Of a stretch of DNA of 64,000 bases, positions 38,735 through 51,771 are shown piece after piece. The notes below the pieces were generated by a model. The model ran no database searches and was not told the origin of the DNA. It saw only the letters and a program-made list of their open reading frames with translations. This stretch comes from Alopecurus myosuroides (Eukaryota; Streptophyta; Magnoliopsida; Poales; Poaceae): the NCBI GenBank assembly GCA_028641055.1, contig CM054062.1:134892682-134956681 (forward strand), read 5' to 3'. The position numbers and the translations under genes were made by a program. Positions within the stretch are counted from its first letter, which is position 1. The number at the start of each line of letters is the position of its first letter.

Positions 38735-39363
38735 GCACCTCACAAGATCTAAACTTGGTGGCACAAGGAGAGTATAACATCATCTAGCTACTGTTATGGA
38801 CCCGTAGACCCGGGATGAACTACTCTCCCATGTCTCTGGAGGGAATCATGGCTATGTAGAGGCCTCCAATGATTATCCCCCTCTTCGACAGGGTGCCGGA
38901 GCAAGACTCCAGAAGCCATATATTGGACTTTTGAGTGCCTCTATATGTTTTTCGTGAAAATTTTCTCCCTCCCCAAAGTTTTTTAGGTTAAAGGCAACTT
39001 ATAGGTGAAGAGGCGGTGTGAGGCGGTGGCCAGGGCCACGAGGCGCCCACTAGGCACGCCCTAGGAGGGACCCGCGCCTGGTACCCCCGTGGTGGCCCCC
39101 TGGCTCACCTCCAGCTCTCCTTTGACTCCATCTTCGTTCTGGGTAAAAAGACGACTTACGTGAATTTTCCGCACTTTTCGCGAATATTTTCTTCAGAACT
39201 TTTCTGAAACATAAAAACATCAGAAAACAGAAACTGGCTCTAGGCATCTTGTTAATAGGTTAGTCCATGAAATCATCCGGAAAACTAAGCAAAACATGTA
39301 AAAAACATAAAGAAAAAAAATGCATGGAGCATCAAAAATTATAGATACGTTTGAGACGTATCA
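38735..39363 (-). mobile_element. Athila-type LTR, 5' part (element Z)
   Basis: On the minus strand it begins TGATACGTCTCAAACG (39,363). It goes on through a stretch shared with the LTRs starting at 39,586 and 51,771 (CTCCATGC, CTAACCTATTAACAAGATGCC, TCAGAAAAGTT) and a GC-rich segment, and breaks off near 38,735, where Y and then X inserted. It continues beyond the left edge of the window if the nesting is right. Confidence 0.7.
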
Positions 39364-39585
39364 GTACCATAAGAATACTTTGCGCGCATCAACCATCACT
39401 TCTTAATTGGGTGATCATAAATGTGTCTTACATGTATGTCAGAAAGTACCTGTTGAGTTGCATGTATCAAGACTGGGATTTGCCCCTCTTGTGATGGAGG
39501 GATATATTCTAGGCCCACTTGATGATGCACATTCAATAACGCTTGCAAGCATGTGACTAATGAGTTAGTCATAGAGAATGTTGTG
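39364..39585 (+). mobile_element. Decayed Copia (BARE/Angela-type) LTR fragment
   Basis: The stretch resembles the well-known middle of BARE1/Angela LTRs: TCAAGACTGGGATTTG, a diverged GGCCCACTTGATGATGC, CTTGCAAGCATGTGACTAATG and GAGTTAGTCA. It is truncated at both ends by Athila-type LTRs. Identification is from remembered family consensus and should be confirmed by a repeat search. Confidence 0.55.
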
Positions 39586-39797
39586 TGATATGTCACAAAC
39601 GTATCTATAATTTTTTATTGCTCCATGCTTGTTTTATATCAATTTTCCCATGTTTTATATCATTTTTAAGATGTTTTCAGGACTAACCTATTAACCTAGT
39701 GCCCAGTGCCAGTTCCTCTTTCTGTTGTCTTTTTGTTTTAGAAAAGTTGTAAATGAAATATTCATGAAAAGTCCTGAAAATCCACGGACGTAGTTTT
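39586..39797 (+). mobile_element. Athila-type LTR of element W, first part
   Basis: It starts TGATATGTCACAAACGTATC, a diverged form of the TGATACGTCTCAAACGTATC signature. It is interrupted after 212 bp by the solo LTR at 39,798-45,789 and resumes at 45,790. Confidence 0.75.
39793..39797. repeat. Target site duplication GTTTT flanking the 6-kb solo LTR (left)
   Basis: GTTTT at 39,793-39,797 and again at 45,790-45,794. With these, the insert begins TGTGATGACCC and ends GATGTTACA, giving TG...CA ends. Because the site is T-rich the exact edge could shift by one base. Confidence 0.7.
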
Positions 39798-42274
39798 TGT
39801 GATGACCCAGCACACCACTGCATGTGTAGTGCGCAAGTCAATGACATAATACTCATAGAAGGACTTATCCGTGAATATTACATCCCTCGGAGTAGTACAA
39901 CAGAAACATAGCAAGGCCAGGCAAAACTATAGGATACACACTTCATTACAAAATCTCGAGAATCTCTTTGAAGAATCAAAGAACATCTCATACAAATGAA
40001 ACACCAGAAGAAGCAATTCGAAGATCCAAGCTAGAGAATTACTCTAGCTCAGAACTTAATCTACTACAGCTGATGTCAGCCCTAATCTATGGCTTGTAAC
40101 AGCTAAATCCAAGAATGTTTTCCACCTGCAGCTTGATAGCCTTTCCTCCACCAGCGTTGTTGATGACGATGCTTTATCAACGAAGTAGTATAAAACTCCA
40201 CCTAGCTTCATGAGGTAATGATGGCTTCACGATGATGACTTCCATAGGCTTCAACTCTAAGCATGGGGTCAAACGGGAACGAATGAGTAACGAGCGTTAC
40301 TCAGCAAGTTCATGATATATAGTGGGTGGTTTGATGCACTAACTATAGCTTTAGACTCAAAAGAGTCATAAGCTAATGCAAGGTTTTGTAAATCTTTCTT
40401 CAAGAGGTTGCTTTTACTTCTTAAAACTATGCCCGCCAGACCATCACAGGACTAGAACTTCGTGGAGTCGCCTTTCCTGTAGCGTTCGCAGCTCCTTCCC
40501 GGAACATGGGCTAACATGCCACATCTTTTTACACTCTGCAGAGGTGCGTTACTTTACCCATGGGTGACCAAGACCATGTTGCACAACCAGGCGTATGTTC
40601 CTGTCCACTCCCAATTAGGTGTGGGGCCCGATTGTTGGTCCAAGCCAAACCGTGCTTCTCCGCACAACGCATGCCCACCCATTTCTGCCAGCAGGTTGAA
40701 TGCCTGATTCCACCCCTCACGATGGAGATCTACGCGCCCCTGGCAGACACTCATAGATCCCAGAGTCCGGGGACGTAAGGGCTCCCACCCATGTGCATGT
40801 AGTCCCGTAGAACCTACAGCGTACGTCTCTGGCAGTCCGTTGACATGCGAACGAGAAAAGATCACAACTGACTTACTCCCCCATAGAAGACCCATGGTTA
40901 ACGCGGTATTTACGGCGCACAGAGTTCTGGCGGTAGTTGTGGTTAATTCCTAGGTAATACTTTCCCATGCAGATGGAACCTTCCTTTGACCTATTCATCT
41001 TACCATGGTTCCATCCGCCCACCAAACAGAACACTACCAGTCGGGTAGTCATTCAATTAGTCATATTATTATAAAAATAGGATCATGCATTCTTTTGAGA
41101 CTAGGTGGTAATACGATAGAGTTTTTGGCAATTAGTTTGTTATGAAGTACTACAAAGGATATGAGCAAGTGATGAACTTGCCTAAGATTGAAATAATGAC
41201 AATAATAATCCATGTCTTCGGGTTCAAGGGTCTCGTAGGAATTCCCGACATCTGAAAGATAGCAAAGTAGTCCGAGTAAGGACTACAGAAAACATTTGGC
41301 AAGATGATACATGCATAGTAATGAGATGCATTGTTGAATACCCTGGAAAATACCCCAGCTTACACGTGTAAGCCACGTTTGACACGATAACTTACTCACA
41401 CAGGTTTTAGGTGAAATGGTTTCATTACTTGAGGGGATGTGGTTATTACTTATTTTAGAGTTACATGTGTTTCACTTTTACTTGGCAAACAATTGTTATC
41501 ATATTTAAGTAGAAGTGTTATTGCTTGGTTGGGTAATAAGACAATGACACATGGAAAATAACTATTAAAAGATAACAGTCACATTTTATTTTATATCCAA
41601 AAAGGGTAGAGCTTATGACAAAGGGTTTAGTTGAATATGATGAACTAGTACAGTGAACTCGATCATCACAATACTTGCTACGGACTTGTGATGATAGGTT
41701 GAGTAGGTGTGAAAACATGTGAGTTTTATTAATAAGAAAATGATATTAAGGTAGATATTGCTGGTTATAATGGAATATTATAGAATTCCATTAATCCCTT
41801 ATAAACAAGTTTATAAGTTAAACAAAATGTTTTGTGTTTGACATATTTGAGTTGAAAATGTTTTTCTCTTTAATTTGGTAACTCATTTGAAGTATTCTAA
41901 AAATATTTGAATAAGATATTAATTTATTAATTTTAAATGAATTAAATGATTAGGCAAAATATTGCGCACATGAAAACATGGTCAAATGACTATGAAAACT
42001 TCATAGATGAGTTTCATTATTCATTTGGAGCATTTTGGTATATAACTTGTATTTTTCTGATTTTATGAATTCTTTCTTATTTTTCTCAATTTTAAATGAT
42101 TTAATTTAATTCAGAAAATGTTTAATTTTAAACTTTATCAAATATTTTTGAAAACTTGATAAACATTCAGATTATATTTTTCTAAACCTTTCTATATTTT
42201 ATTTACATTTTTCTGATAAGTAGATTAAAAGATATTGATTTATTAAGTTTAATTGATTTTCTGTTTTTTTTAAT

Positions 42275-42297
42275 TGACAGGTGGGTCCCACCTGTCA
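42275..42297. repeat. Perfect short palindrome in the 6-kb LTR
   Basis: TGACAGGTGGG and its exact reverse complement are separated by a single T. It lies about 640 bp downstream of the TATA box in LTR sense. TGACAGGTGGG-type palindromes recur in grass promoters; here it could form a cruciform or bind a dimeric factor. Confidence 0.5.
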
Positions 42298-42932
42298 TAT
42301 TTGATTTAAATTAAAATTTAAAAGAAAAGGAAAAGAAAATGGTCCGTGCCATCATGGTGACATCACAGGTGATGTCACCTGAGCTTGATTCCTCTCTATT
42401 GGATTCAATCCAACATTTGACTAAAAATTGGTGCAATTGCTTGCCACCAGGAGCTAGAGGAGGCTCAGACGAGTCGACTGGTGGTGGAGCTTCAACCGTA
42501 TGGTCGTCGGAGACTCGCTGGCGTCCAATTGCGCGGCGGCCGGCGGCGGTGTACCGTGAAAACATCGATTCCGTGCCCCAAACTCAAAACGGAGAGCAGC
42601 TATAGGTTCCTAAGCTCACCCAGAGCGCGATGATGAGGTCGATGAGGCTCGTTGAGGTTGAGGTCGTCGATGGCATGTTGTTCTCCACGGCGGTCATATA
42701 CGTCCAAATTCGTTGGCTCCCGGCCTTCCCAGCAAACGAGGCTTCTAGAGGAGGAAGAGGAGGTCCAGGCGCATCCGGTGGTGCACTCGGTTCCTCGCGA
42801 GGTGGCCGGAATCCTCGGCAACGACCGGCGGCCGTACGGGCTAGGGTTAGGGTTCTTGTTCTGTTTACAGGGAGAAAGAGAGCAAGCAAGGGAGTGAGCG
42901 AGAGAGAGTACGATGCAGACGTCTCCCTAGAC

Positions 42933-42938
42933 TTTATA
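42933..42938 (-). promoter_or_regulatory. TATA box of the 6-kb solo LTR
   Basis: TATAAA on the minus strand within GGGTATAAAGTC, followed by a leader with CTCTCTCTCGCTC and CCCTAACCCTAG. The downstream GC-rich leader is like that of the X LTR. Confidence 0.5.
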
Positions 42939-45789
42939 CCCACAGAACGGCGGCGAGGAGGAGGTGGCAACGACGTCGAAGGCAGTGGCACGCCTCTGGC
43001 CTTCTGGCCGGAGGTTGAAGAAGAAAGAAAATAAAAGGCCACATTGCAATAACCCCCTGAAGTTTCTATTATTACCACTAGGTCCTTCTGTTACTAAAAA
43101 CTGAAAAAGGAAAGCTTGTTTTCTGGGCTTTTTTGTGAACTTAAAAATTGTTAAAAATCATATTTCAATTCCTTATCCAATTTCACATCTCACCATGTTT
43201 TGTTTTGGTGAATTTGAAGAATATTTGTATTTTTTTATTTAGGGTGCTAGATTAAGTGATTTTGTTGTTTTCTCTACATTTTATTTATTAAATGGCTTTA
43301 AAATTTATCATAGACAATATTATTATGAACACACATCAAACATGTGGTTTAACAAGGTGATATAATTTATTTGGACAATTTTAGATATAATTCCTTATAG
43401 AAAGTAATTTAGTAAAACTACTTGGTACTGGTTCTATGCACTGTTGTGGAAATCATTTAATATGGAATTTTATTCCATGTCACACCAAATGATTATAATG
43501 GGTGAAGGAACTTGTTTTCTTTTTATAATACTATGTTATTTCATATTTACAACTCTTAGCAATTTTGGTTGGCATTTTACTGAGGTGTGTGTACTCTATG
43601 TTTGTTGTTTTCAGCACTTGATCAAGTGGAAAATATGAGTGGCTTTGGGAGTCTCATTTGTTTGTTTTCCACATAGATTCCAATATGGATATTATCCCAT
43701 GTTTGTTTTAGATCATTTAATCATCTACATGGTTATGTGTAGATGAATTTTTTGTTATCATCTTTTAATCTTATCTATGAAAAAGATTTGGAAAACAAGG
43801 TATTAAGCTTGTTACCATTAACCTCCACATATCAAGACATGTGGATGAATTGGCTGGTTATTATTTCATACTTGATAATTATTTCCATTAAAGATATTAT
43901 TGTATGTTCCTCATCTCAGATGAGCTTGACAAGGAATAGAGATTATAGGTTCTCTAATAATACCTAATGATTCACTTGATAATTTCTTATGATCCCTTAC
44001 TGAAGCAGTGTTGCTTCTTGTGGTCTTCTGTTGCTTGATGGTCTTCTCTTTAGTTTCCACTAGTCTTCTGTTATCACCTTTTTCCATTGCAGGTAGGTTC
44101 CTCTATTGGTTTCTAACCTCAACTGTCTCACCATTATGGTGAAAACATCCAATTACTCCAAGCAAGGATTTTACTTAGATGATTATAAAAGTATGTAGGT
44201 TTGTTTTATGACATCAAGTTACCATATGCATATAAGAAGAATTTGTTAACAAGTGGGCCAGACTTGCCTCCAAATTACTCATGATATACAATAGGCTGAG
44301 ATGTACTAGGTTATATGATCTTATGTTTATTTGTGTAAGACACTCAAGTGTTTGAGTATACAAAAGTGATCTGTTAACAGGGTCTAGAAACTTGATACCA
44401 AACTACTTCTATATAACACCAACATTGGAGTATCACACTGTTTCAAGAGTGTTAATAAGACCAGATAAATATATAAGAGTTTCCAAGTACTCTTATGATA
44501 AATTGGAATAACACTTCTAGAATACTCTAAATAATCTTCCTGAAGATCTTCTGGTGATAGTTCCTCTTTTCTTGTGGGTGCTTCTCTTGCAAAATAACTT
44601 GGAGGAGATTGGGAAACAAGATATAATGGTCTAGACAAAATAACAAGATCTAGGTTAAGGGTTAATTCATGCTTTTATTATCCTTCCATACATTTCTTGT
44701 TTTGCTTCCCATAAGATAGATACTTGTCTCATACATGATTGGTTTTATTTAGCTTTAAATCCAATTCCTCTAATAGAGGTTATAACTTGTTGTTATTCAT
44801 TACTTGTATCCAGAGATACTTTAGTTTTTGAATGTTAATTTGAATAGAGATGTGGAATGCTTATAGAATGCTTACTTAATATAGGAAGTTGATCAGATGG
44901 TTCATTGATGTGTTCATAGCTCATATGCTCACTGGTATAAAATGAATAAGACAATGAGCATATGAAAGTTATTGAGGTTTAATGATTTAAGTCAGAGTTG
45001 GTGGTTGTTTTTCTCACGTGTCATGATTTTACTTTATATTCTCCCCTTATAATCTTTGTCAGGAATAATGTAGACATAGAGATTTGGAAAAGTCATGTGC
45101 AATGGTCAAGGTTTAACAGTAGTTGAAGAAGATTTGATTCTTCTTTTAGGTACTTCTTTTATGGTTGATGAGGTATGTACATATTCGATAAATATGTTAA
45201 TACAATTATTATATCGCTTTCCCCTGGTGGGTTTTGAGTTAAGACTTGTGGTTATCATTTGTGTTCTATTAAACCTTTGTTATTTGATTGTGAAGGTGCA
45301 CTTAGTAGTTATGAGATAATTTATAAATATGTTGTGTGTATGGTTGATAACTTAGAGAGTTGTTGTTTTATAGAAGATATCATCTTTGTCGATGAGATGG
45401 TTCAATTGTGCTACTCAATTCTGAAAGAATGACCATCAGCTATGTGATTTGGATACTCGCCCCTCTTTGAGTTCTAGATACCTAGTGAATTATCCCAAGT
45501 CACTTATAGACTTGTGGTTAAGGTTGTTGAGGGTTTGTGTTTGATCATAACCAACTATGGTTTGTCTTATCAACTGATTTGGTTTCTAAGGATACTTGTT
45601 ATAAAGATCACTCCAAATGTACTCCTGACGAGATGATCTAAACCTATTTCATCATGTCAAGTGAAACTTTGATCACTTTGATTCGTTTAAACTTTCGCGC
45701 CAAAATTTCCCGTACTTTTAGATGCATGCTTTGAAAATGCACATATTATATTTGGATCCTTATAACCTCCCAAACACTGGGATGTTACA

Positions 45790-47189
45790 GTTTTTCACTC
45801 GGAACGAAGACGGGGCCTTAAGGGGAGCATTAGGAGGTGGGCCACCCCACCAGGCGACCCCTAGGCGCGGGTGGGCCCTAGGCCATGCCACCAGGTCGCC
45901 TGGTGGATATTGGCCCCCTTGCACCGCCTCTACGCCTATATATTGCCTTCTGGCCTAAAAAATCAAGGACGGAGAAACTTTCCATGAAATAGATATGAAC
46001 GCGATGTCACCTCAAAAATCAAGGGCTTCTGGAGTCCTAGTCTGGCACCCTGTCGGAAGGGGGAATTGTCACCGGAGGCCTCTACATCGCCATGATTGCC
46101 TTCCGACAGATGTGTGAGTAGTTCATCCTCGGACTACGGGTCCATAAGGGTAGCTAGATGGTGATCTCTCCTCCTTGTGCTATCATGCCATGGTGTTGTG
46201 AGCTGCCGAATATCATCAATATTGTTCTCATGTAATTTCTACATGTTGTGTTTGCGTGGATTCGATGAACCATTCCATTGTGATCAGTTTGTTCATGTCT
46301 TTATATTGAGCTTCACTTATATCTTTGTTAGTGTTTAATGTGTTGTTGCACACTCTTCATGTGTATTTCTACTCTAACCAAGTTGTTGTATGCATCTCCA
46401 AGAGGGAGTTTTATGCTAGATAGTGGGTTCATTCCTCCTTGTTGCCTGCGCTCGAGTGACATAAACGTGTAAGTGGAAGGATGTGTTGTTTTCACTAAGG
46501 GGAAAACATCAGTAATCTTGTTTGCATGATGAGAATTATTGCTTACATTGTGTATTGATCTGAATGCAGTTATCTGTTGCTTTGGGAAATTACTTGATTG
46601 CTTGCAACTTAATACCAAGGGATTTGTTGGATAGCTTTCTTGAGGTGGATTATTAGATAATGATGCATGCCGGCTAGAGGTCCATATGCCTTGACATAAT
46701 GCCTACATGATTAGAACCCGTGAACTATATCTTGTCATAATAGCATTGTTATGCCCTCTCGATTTTTCAATTTCTTAGCTGTAATTTGTTTACCTAACAT
46801 GTGTATTGTTATATAGAGAGACACCACTAGTGAAACTATGGCCCCCGGTCTATTCTTTTACATTGATTAAAACCTTGTTTACTTTCTTTTCATCATCACT
46901 TGCTCGTTGTTCCTTTCTTCTTTTAATCTGCTATCACTCGATACATTTAATACTTTTGTTTTTAGCAAGACAAGAAGCTTGAGAACCTTCCTGGATCATT
47001 GGGGGCGAAAGAGAGTATGTGATTTATGTGTAGGTCCACGCTTGTTGAAGCGCCAGAAAACAAGCAACCTAATTGTTCGCTTTGAAGTCCTACTGGATTG
47101 ATAACCTTGGTGTCTTCGCTAAGGGAAATTACTGGTACGCTACATCACACCTTCCTCTTAGGATTTCCCAACGAGTGTGTGATACACCA
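45790..47189 (+). mobile_element. Athila-type LTR of element W, second part
   Basis: It resumes after the solo LTR with CACTCGGAACGAAGAC, then the GC-rich GTGGGCC segment, a TATA-like CTATATATT (45,939-45,947), the CACCCTGTCGGAAGG and GGGTAGCTAGATGG blocks shared with element Z, and ends near GATACACCA at 47,189. Together with 39,586-39,797 the LTR is about 1.6 kb. The primer-site region that follows is degenerate (GGTGATGTTGCCGGGGA, where relatives have a GGCGCCGTTGCCGGGGA type sequence). Confidence 0.7.
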
Positions 47190-47412
47190 CTAGGCAAGCA
47201 AGGAAATTTTTGGTGATGTTGCCGGGGACTTCAAGCTTTCAGCTAGGGTAGTTACACACTTTCACTCCCTCTAAATTTTTATTGCTTATTTAATTCTTGT
47301 TTAGTCTTGTTTTGCTTGTTTGCCTTTTCTCTTTATAAAACACATTTTTTTAGAATTTAAGCTTTTAGTCTTCTTCTTATTTTGTTGGATTATTTTGTTT
47401 TATCTTGCAAGC

Positions 47413-48200
47413 ATGGGTTCAGCTGAGAACACCAAGCTTTATGACTTTACAAATAACAATAGTCATTATTTCATATGCACACCAATTTCTCCATCTTCCT
47501 CTAAGGCATAATCTTATGAAATTAAACTTTCTTTGTTGAATCTTGTGTTGAAAGAACAATTTTATGGTATTGGAGAAGATGATGTCTTTCATTAAAATAA
47601 TTATGTTGAGTTAGGTGATATGCACAAGAATAAAGAGGTAGATGGTGACATTGTTATACTGAAGCTATTCCCTTTTTCAACAAGAGGAAGAGCTAAATAA
47701 TGGTTATTGTCTTTTCCTAAAAATAGTATTTATTCTTGGACTAAATACAAATCTGATTTTATTGGGAAATAATATCAACTTGCAAAAATAATACAACTAA
47801 GGAGTAACATATTAGAAAAAATTATAGTGGACATGTTGCTCAAGCTTGGGAAAGAACGAAAACTAGGGTTAAGAATTGTCCGACACACGGATTAACTACT
47901 TGGATGGTTGTCCAAACTTTTTATGCATGATTGAATTTTTCTTCGAGAAATTAATTGGATTCGGCTACGGGAGAAACCTTCATGAATCTCACATTAGGTG
48001 CAGCACACAAACTCCTGGATGATTTGATGACAAATTACTCTCAATGGCACAGAGAAAGAGCTCCAAAAGGTAAAAAGGTAAATTCTGTTAGGGAGAACTC
48101 TAAGTTGAATGATAAGGTTGATATGAAAGTTTCTATGCTTGCTAAACAAGTGCCTATTGATTATAATAATGTCCCTGTGAACACTCTGGTTGATAATTAA
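47413..48200 (+). pseudogene. Ruined Athila-type gag (element W)
   Basis: Starting at ATG GGT TCA the translation shows gag-like blocks broken by many stops: DIVILKLFPFSTRGRAK (about 47,650-47,700, matching the conserved LFPFSLRGKA-type motif of Athila gag), then WLLSFPKNSIYSWTKYKSDF. Stops occur in every frame from 47,510 on. AT-rich decay and lack of any long frame show an old copy. It encoded the capsid of a Gypsy element. Confidence 0.7.
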
Positions 48201-48929
48201 AATGATCAAGTTGATGTGAATTTTATTGCTAGGAACAATTTCAAAAATAGTGCTTATAAAAATAATTTTGGTGTTAACAACTATAGGCCATATCCTCCTA
48301 ATAATGCTAATTATTATGGAAATGATTAGAATAATAATAAAATTTCCCCCTCTAATATTGAAAGCATGCTTAAAGTCTCTACACATTTTGTTTTTTAATA
48401 AAACTGTTTAGGACAAGGGAAAAATAGATAATCTTGTCCTAAAAGTTGATAGTCTTGCTCATGCTGTTGAAATTTAAAAAATTAGGACTACACCTCTTGA
48501 GGCCAAGAAAACTGAAACTATAAATTCTATACAACTCCAAATAAATTAGAATATAAGTATGTTATATCAATTACGTGCTAGATGGGCAAGAGAAAAAAAA
48601 GCTGAAATTTCTGAAAATCTTGTTAAAATTAAAACTATTGAAATTTGTACCCTACAACCACATAAAGACCTTAAAACTTTTAGTACCTATGAGCCATCTA
48701 CTAGTTCTAAATATGCTAATGGTACAATAAGTGGGATTGGAAAGGTCATGACTTTAGGTAGAAAGAGTCCCAAAAACTTGGAGAGTGTGAATTTTATTAA
48801 TGAGAAAAATATTGAAAGTGGCTTGAGGATAATATGACTTTAGAAGAAAGTTTTCCCACTATATTTGAGGATGATGATCTTTATTTTGATAATTTTACCC
48901 TCACTGTTGTTATAAAGTTCTAGCAAATA
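48201..48929 (+). mobile_element. Decayed gag-protease linker of element W
   Basis: AT-rich, with Asn- and Lys-rich remnants in several frames and a 92-codon open stretch at 48,559-48,837 (start codon uncertain). It sits where the nucleocapsid-protease linker of an Athila gag would be. No zinc knuckle is recognisable. Confidence 0.5.
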
Positions 48930-49440
48930 ATGGCTAAAGATCCTAATGCTAGTAAGTTAAATATAGGATTTACCAAACACATCACTAATTATCTTATTGA
49001 TGCTAGAGAAGAAAGGCTCAAACTTGAAGCCTCTATTTCCATAAAATTAAAATATGTTTGGGATGCTACTATTAATATAAAAATTAATTATTTTGATTGC
49101 AATGCTTTATGTGATCTTGGTGCTAGTTCTTCCATTATGCAAAAAAGTTTATATGATATGCTTGAATTCAAACCTTTGGATGATAGTATTGTGGGAGTCC
49201 ATCTTGTTGATTACACATTAAGAAACCTATGGGAAGGATTGACAAATTTCTTATTATTGCTCATGATAATTATTTTCCCGTTGATTTTCTTGTTTTGTAC
49301 ATTGAGTGCAATGCTTCTTGTCCTATTATTTTGGGAAGGCCTTTTCTTTGCATCGTTGGTGCTATTATTGATATAAAAGAGGGAACGTAAGGTTTCAGTT
49401 TCACCTTAAAACGGGAATGGAACACTTCCCTAAAAATAGA
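48930..49440 (+). pseudogene. Ruined aspartic protease of element W
   Basis: CDLGASSSIMQKSLYDMLEF (from about 49,108) is the retropepsin active-site region, with DLGAS where active proteases have D-S/T-G. About 110 bases on, the frame shifts; the continuing protease signature PVDFLVLYIECNASCPIILG is in another frame (about 49,275-49,335). RT, RNase H and integrase do not follow; instead the GGGAGGCAACTG block (49,549) typical of the end of the coding part appears. The element was therefore probably non-autonomous, lacking pol. Confidence 0.75.
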
Positions 49441-50373
49441 ATGAAGTTACAATTTAATTCCATTGTGAGGTCAATCTATGATTTTTTATTGATAAACTTG
49501 ATTCTTATTTTTTTGCCTAGCTAAATGGCGTTAAAGAAAAGTGCTCGTGGGAGGCAACTGACATTCATTTTTCTTTTAGTTTATTTTTGTTTTCTTTAAG
49601 TTTTTTAAGTTGTGACCTTTATAGAAACCTCTTCTTATCCTTCTATTTTATTTTTGACCAAGAATTGCCTCTATTTGAAAGAAAGTGCGGGTTTTCGTTT
49701 TGCTGTCCAAAATTTTGTGCCTTAACATTAAATTGGTTTCTCGCTAGCCGAGTGTGATAAAATTCTGAAAAGGTTTGAGCACTTGCGTTAGTTTTTTATC
49801 TATCTTTCAATAGTATTGAGTTTTTGGATATGAGCCACGAAAGTGCCTCGAAAAAATTCATCTTGGCACACAGTTTTGTTTTGATAGATTTCTGCCTTTA
49901 TTTGCATTGGTCTCTTTACTCGTTCTTTTGGAGTTCTATAGGGGTGGAGTGCTTTAAGATAAGTTGGTGGCAGAGTGTTTTCAATGTGTCCTTACAGTAC
50001 CTAAGTGGATTTATTTATTTGAGTACTAACCCCTCTAATGAGGATTATGAGATGTTTTGTGTGAAGGAAGTTTTTAAGTGTCACGAGAGAGGATGATATG
50101 AAAATATTACGGAGGGACAAAAGTGCTGGTCTACGCTGTAGAATTTAAAATTTTGCCCTAAGTAGTCCGGCAAGATCACTATGTAGATAACTAAGCATGC
50201 CCATACATGCAAGGATCAAGATCATGACTCACTGGGCAGCAAAATCGATGTAGTCGTAGAAGAGTTCTGAACAATCGTAAATCCTCTCAACTAGGCCTAG
50301 TTGAAAGGATGTCGCTAAGCTTACCTCGTCAAATATCACGCGTGTAATCCCTCTTATGATGTGCACGTGTACA
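49441..50373 (+). mobile_element. 3' untranslated internal part of element W, no gene seen
   Basis: After the GGGAGGCAACTGACATT block the sequence is a T-rich run, then a degenerate stretch with short ORFs only (a 90-codon one at 49,824-50,096 is hydrophobic and without recognisable domain). Positions 50,100-50,373 are low in identifiable features. The 3' LTR of W is not seen; another element abuts here. Confidence 0.45.
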
Positions 50374-51771
50374 CTTATGTCTACGCACGCTACTATTCTT
50401 GTAGACAGTGTTGGGCCTCCAAGTGCAGAGGTTTGTAGAACAAGAGCAAGTTTCCCTTAAGTGGATCACCCAAGGTTTATCGAACTCAGGGAGGTAGAGG
50501 TCAAAGATTCCCCTCTCAAGCAACCATGCAATTACGATACAAGAAGTCTCTTGTGTCCCCAACACACCTAATACAATTGTCAGTTGTGTAGGTGCACTAG
50601 TTCGGCAAAGAGATAGTGAAATACAAGTAATATGGATGATTATAAGTGATAATAGCAATCTGAAATAAAAATTTCAGCAAGCAAACATGTAGCGGAAACT
50701 GATTGTAAATGGTGTTTCAATGCTTAGAAACAAGGCCTAGGGATCATACTTTCACTAGTGAACACTCTCAACAATAATATCATAATTTAATGCATAAATA
50801 TCATCTCTTCACTATGCTACTCTGAACCACTCTTCGGTAGGATAACAAACACCAATCATTGCGTAGGGCTACAAAAGAACTCCTTAGAGTTGCATTCCCC
50901 ATCCAGGTAACCCACACTGTCACCATGAGCCCTAGATGGTTCCAGACAAACACCACAATTTCATAGGGTCATCCAACACAAAATATATAAATCATACACA
51001 TGATGCACACACTGTCACCTTTACACCATGATCAAAGTGTCTACAGAGATCTCATAAATAAACCACTTCAGTAGCATAACAGATGAAGAGTAACATCTAC
51101 TTATTCAACTAGATTACAAATCTCATGATCACATAAAGATCACACCATGGGAGAGAGATATGAGACACATAGCTACCGGTAGAGCCCTCAGCCCCCGGGG
51201 AGAACTACTCCCTCCTCATCATGAGAGTCATCAACAACGATGAAGATGTCTGTGGAGTCAATGTAGATTGCTCTGGGGGCACTTCCCCGTCCCGACAGGG
51301 CGCCGGAACAAAGATTTTTGTTCCTCAAAACTTGTCGGCGATGGCGGTGGAGATACAAAACTTTTCGTGGATGAGGGCTTGATGTTTTAGGGTTTCTGCA
51401 TCGGGGGGAATAAATATGCGAAAGGGCGATATCGGTGGGCTCCCGAGGGGCCCACGCCATGTGGTGGCACCGCCAGGGGGCGCGCATCAGGCGGTTCATT
51501 GCACCCCTCCGGGTCTCCTTTGGACTCTGTTGACGTGCCGGGAATTCTAAGGCCGTGGGATTTTGTTTCATCCAATTCCGAGAATATTTCTAGAACAACT
51601 TTTCTGAAACAAAAAAACAACAGAAAACATGAACTGGCTCTGTGGCATCTTGTCAATAGGTTAGTTCAGAAAACATCCGTAAAACGAAGGAAAACATGTG
51701 AAAACATAAATGTATTGGATAGAAAACAAGCATGGAGCAACAACAATTATAGATACGTTTGAGAAGTATCA
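50374..51771 (-). mobile_element. Athila-type 3' LTR (element V)
   Basis: On the minus strand it starts TGATACTTCTCAAACG (51,771) and passes through CTCCATGCTTG, CTAACCTATTGACAAGATGCC, a GC-rich segment with GCATATTTATTCC (TATA-like, about 51,407-51,420), and the CTTGGAGGCCCAACACTGTC region that usually lies just before the LTR end. It ends near GTAGACATAAG (about 50,374). It is preceded on its right by a polypurine-like AAGCTTGGGGATGC, so this is a 3' LTR. Boundary precision on the left is about 10 bp. Confidence 0.75.

Larger units (their letters stand above)
39798..45789 (-). mobile_element. Solo LTR of a long-LTR Gypsy family, about 6.0 kb
   Basis: On the minus strand it starts TGTAACATCCCA, the same 12 bases as the X LTR, and ends GGGTCATCACA. 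A TTTTGGCGCGAAA-type segment lies at about 45,695-45,710, a TATA box at 42,933-42,938, then a CCCTAACCCTAG leader and GC-rich stretch (42,330-43,030), and a CTCTGCAGAGTG block (about 40,535) common in grass LTRs. There is no primer site, gag or pol, and a 5-bp duplication flanks it, so it is a solo LTR left by LTR-LTR recombination. The size is unusually large for one LTR. Short ORFs in it are not convincing. Confidence 0.6.

Noticed and set aside
42339..43078. Overlapping ORFs on both strands in the GC-rich part of the 6-kb solo LTR
   Set aside because: Open in several frames at once, Pro/Ala/Ser-rich, as expected from a GC-rich untranslated leader.
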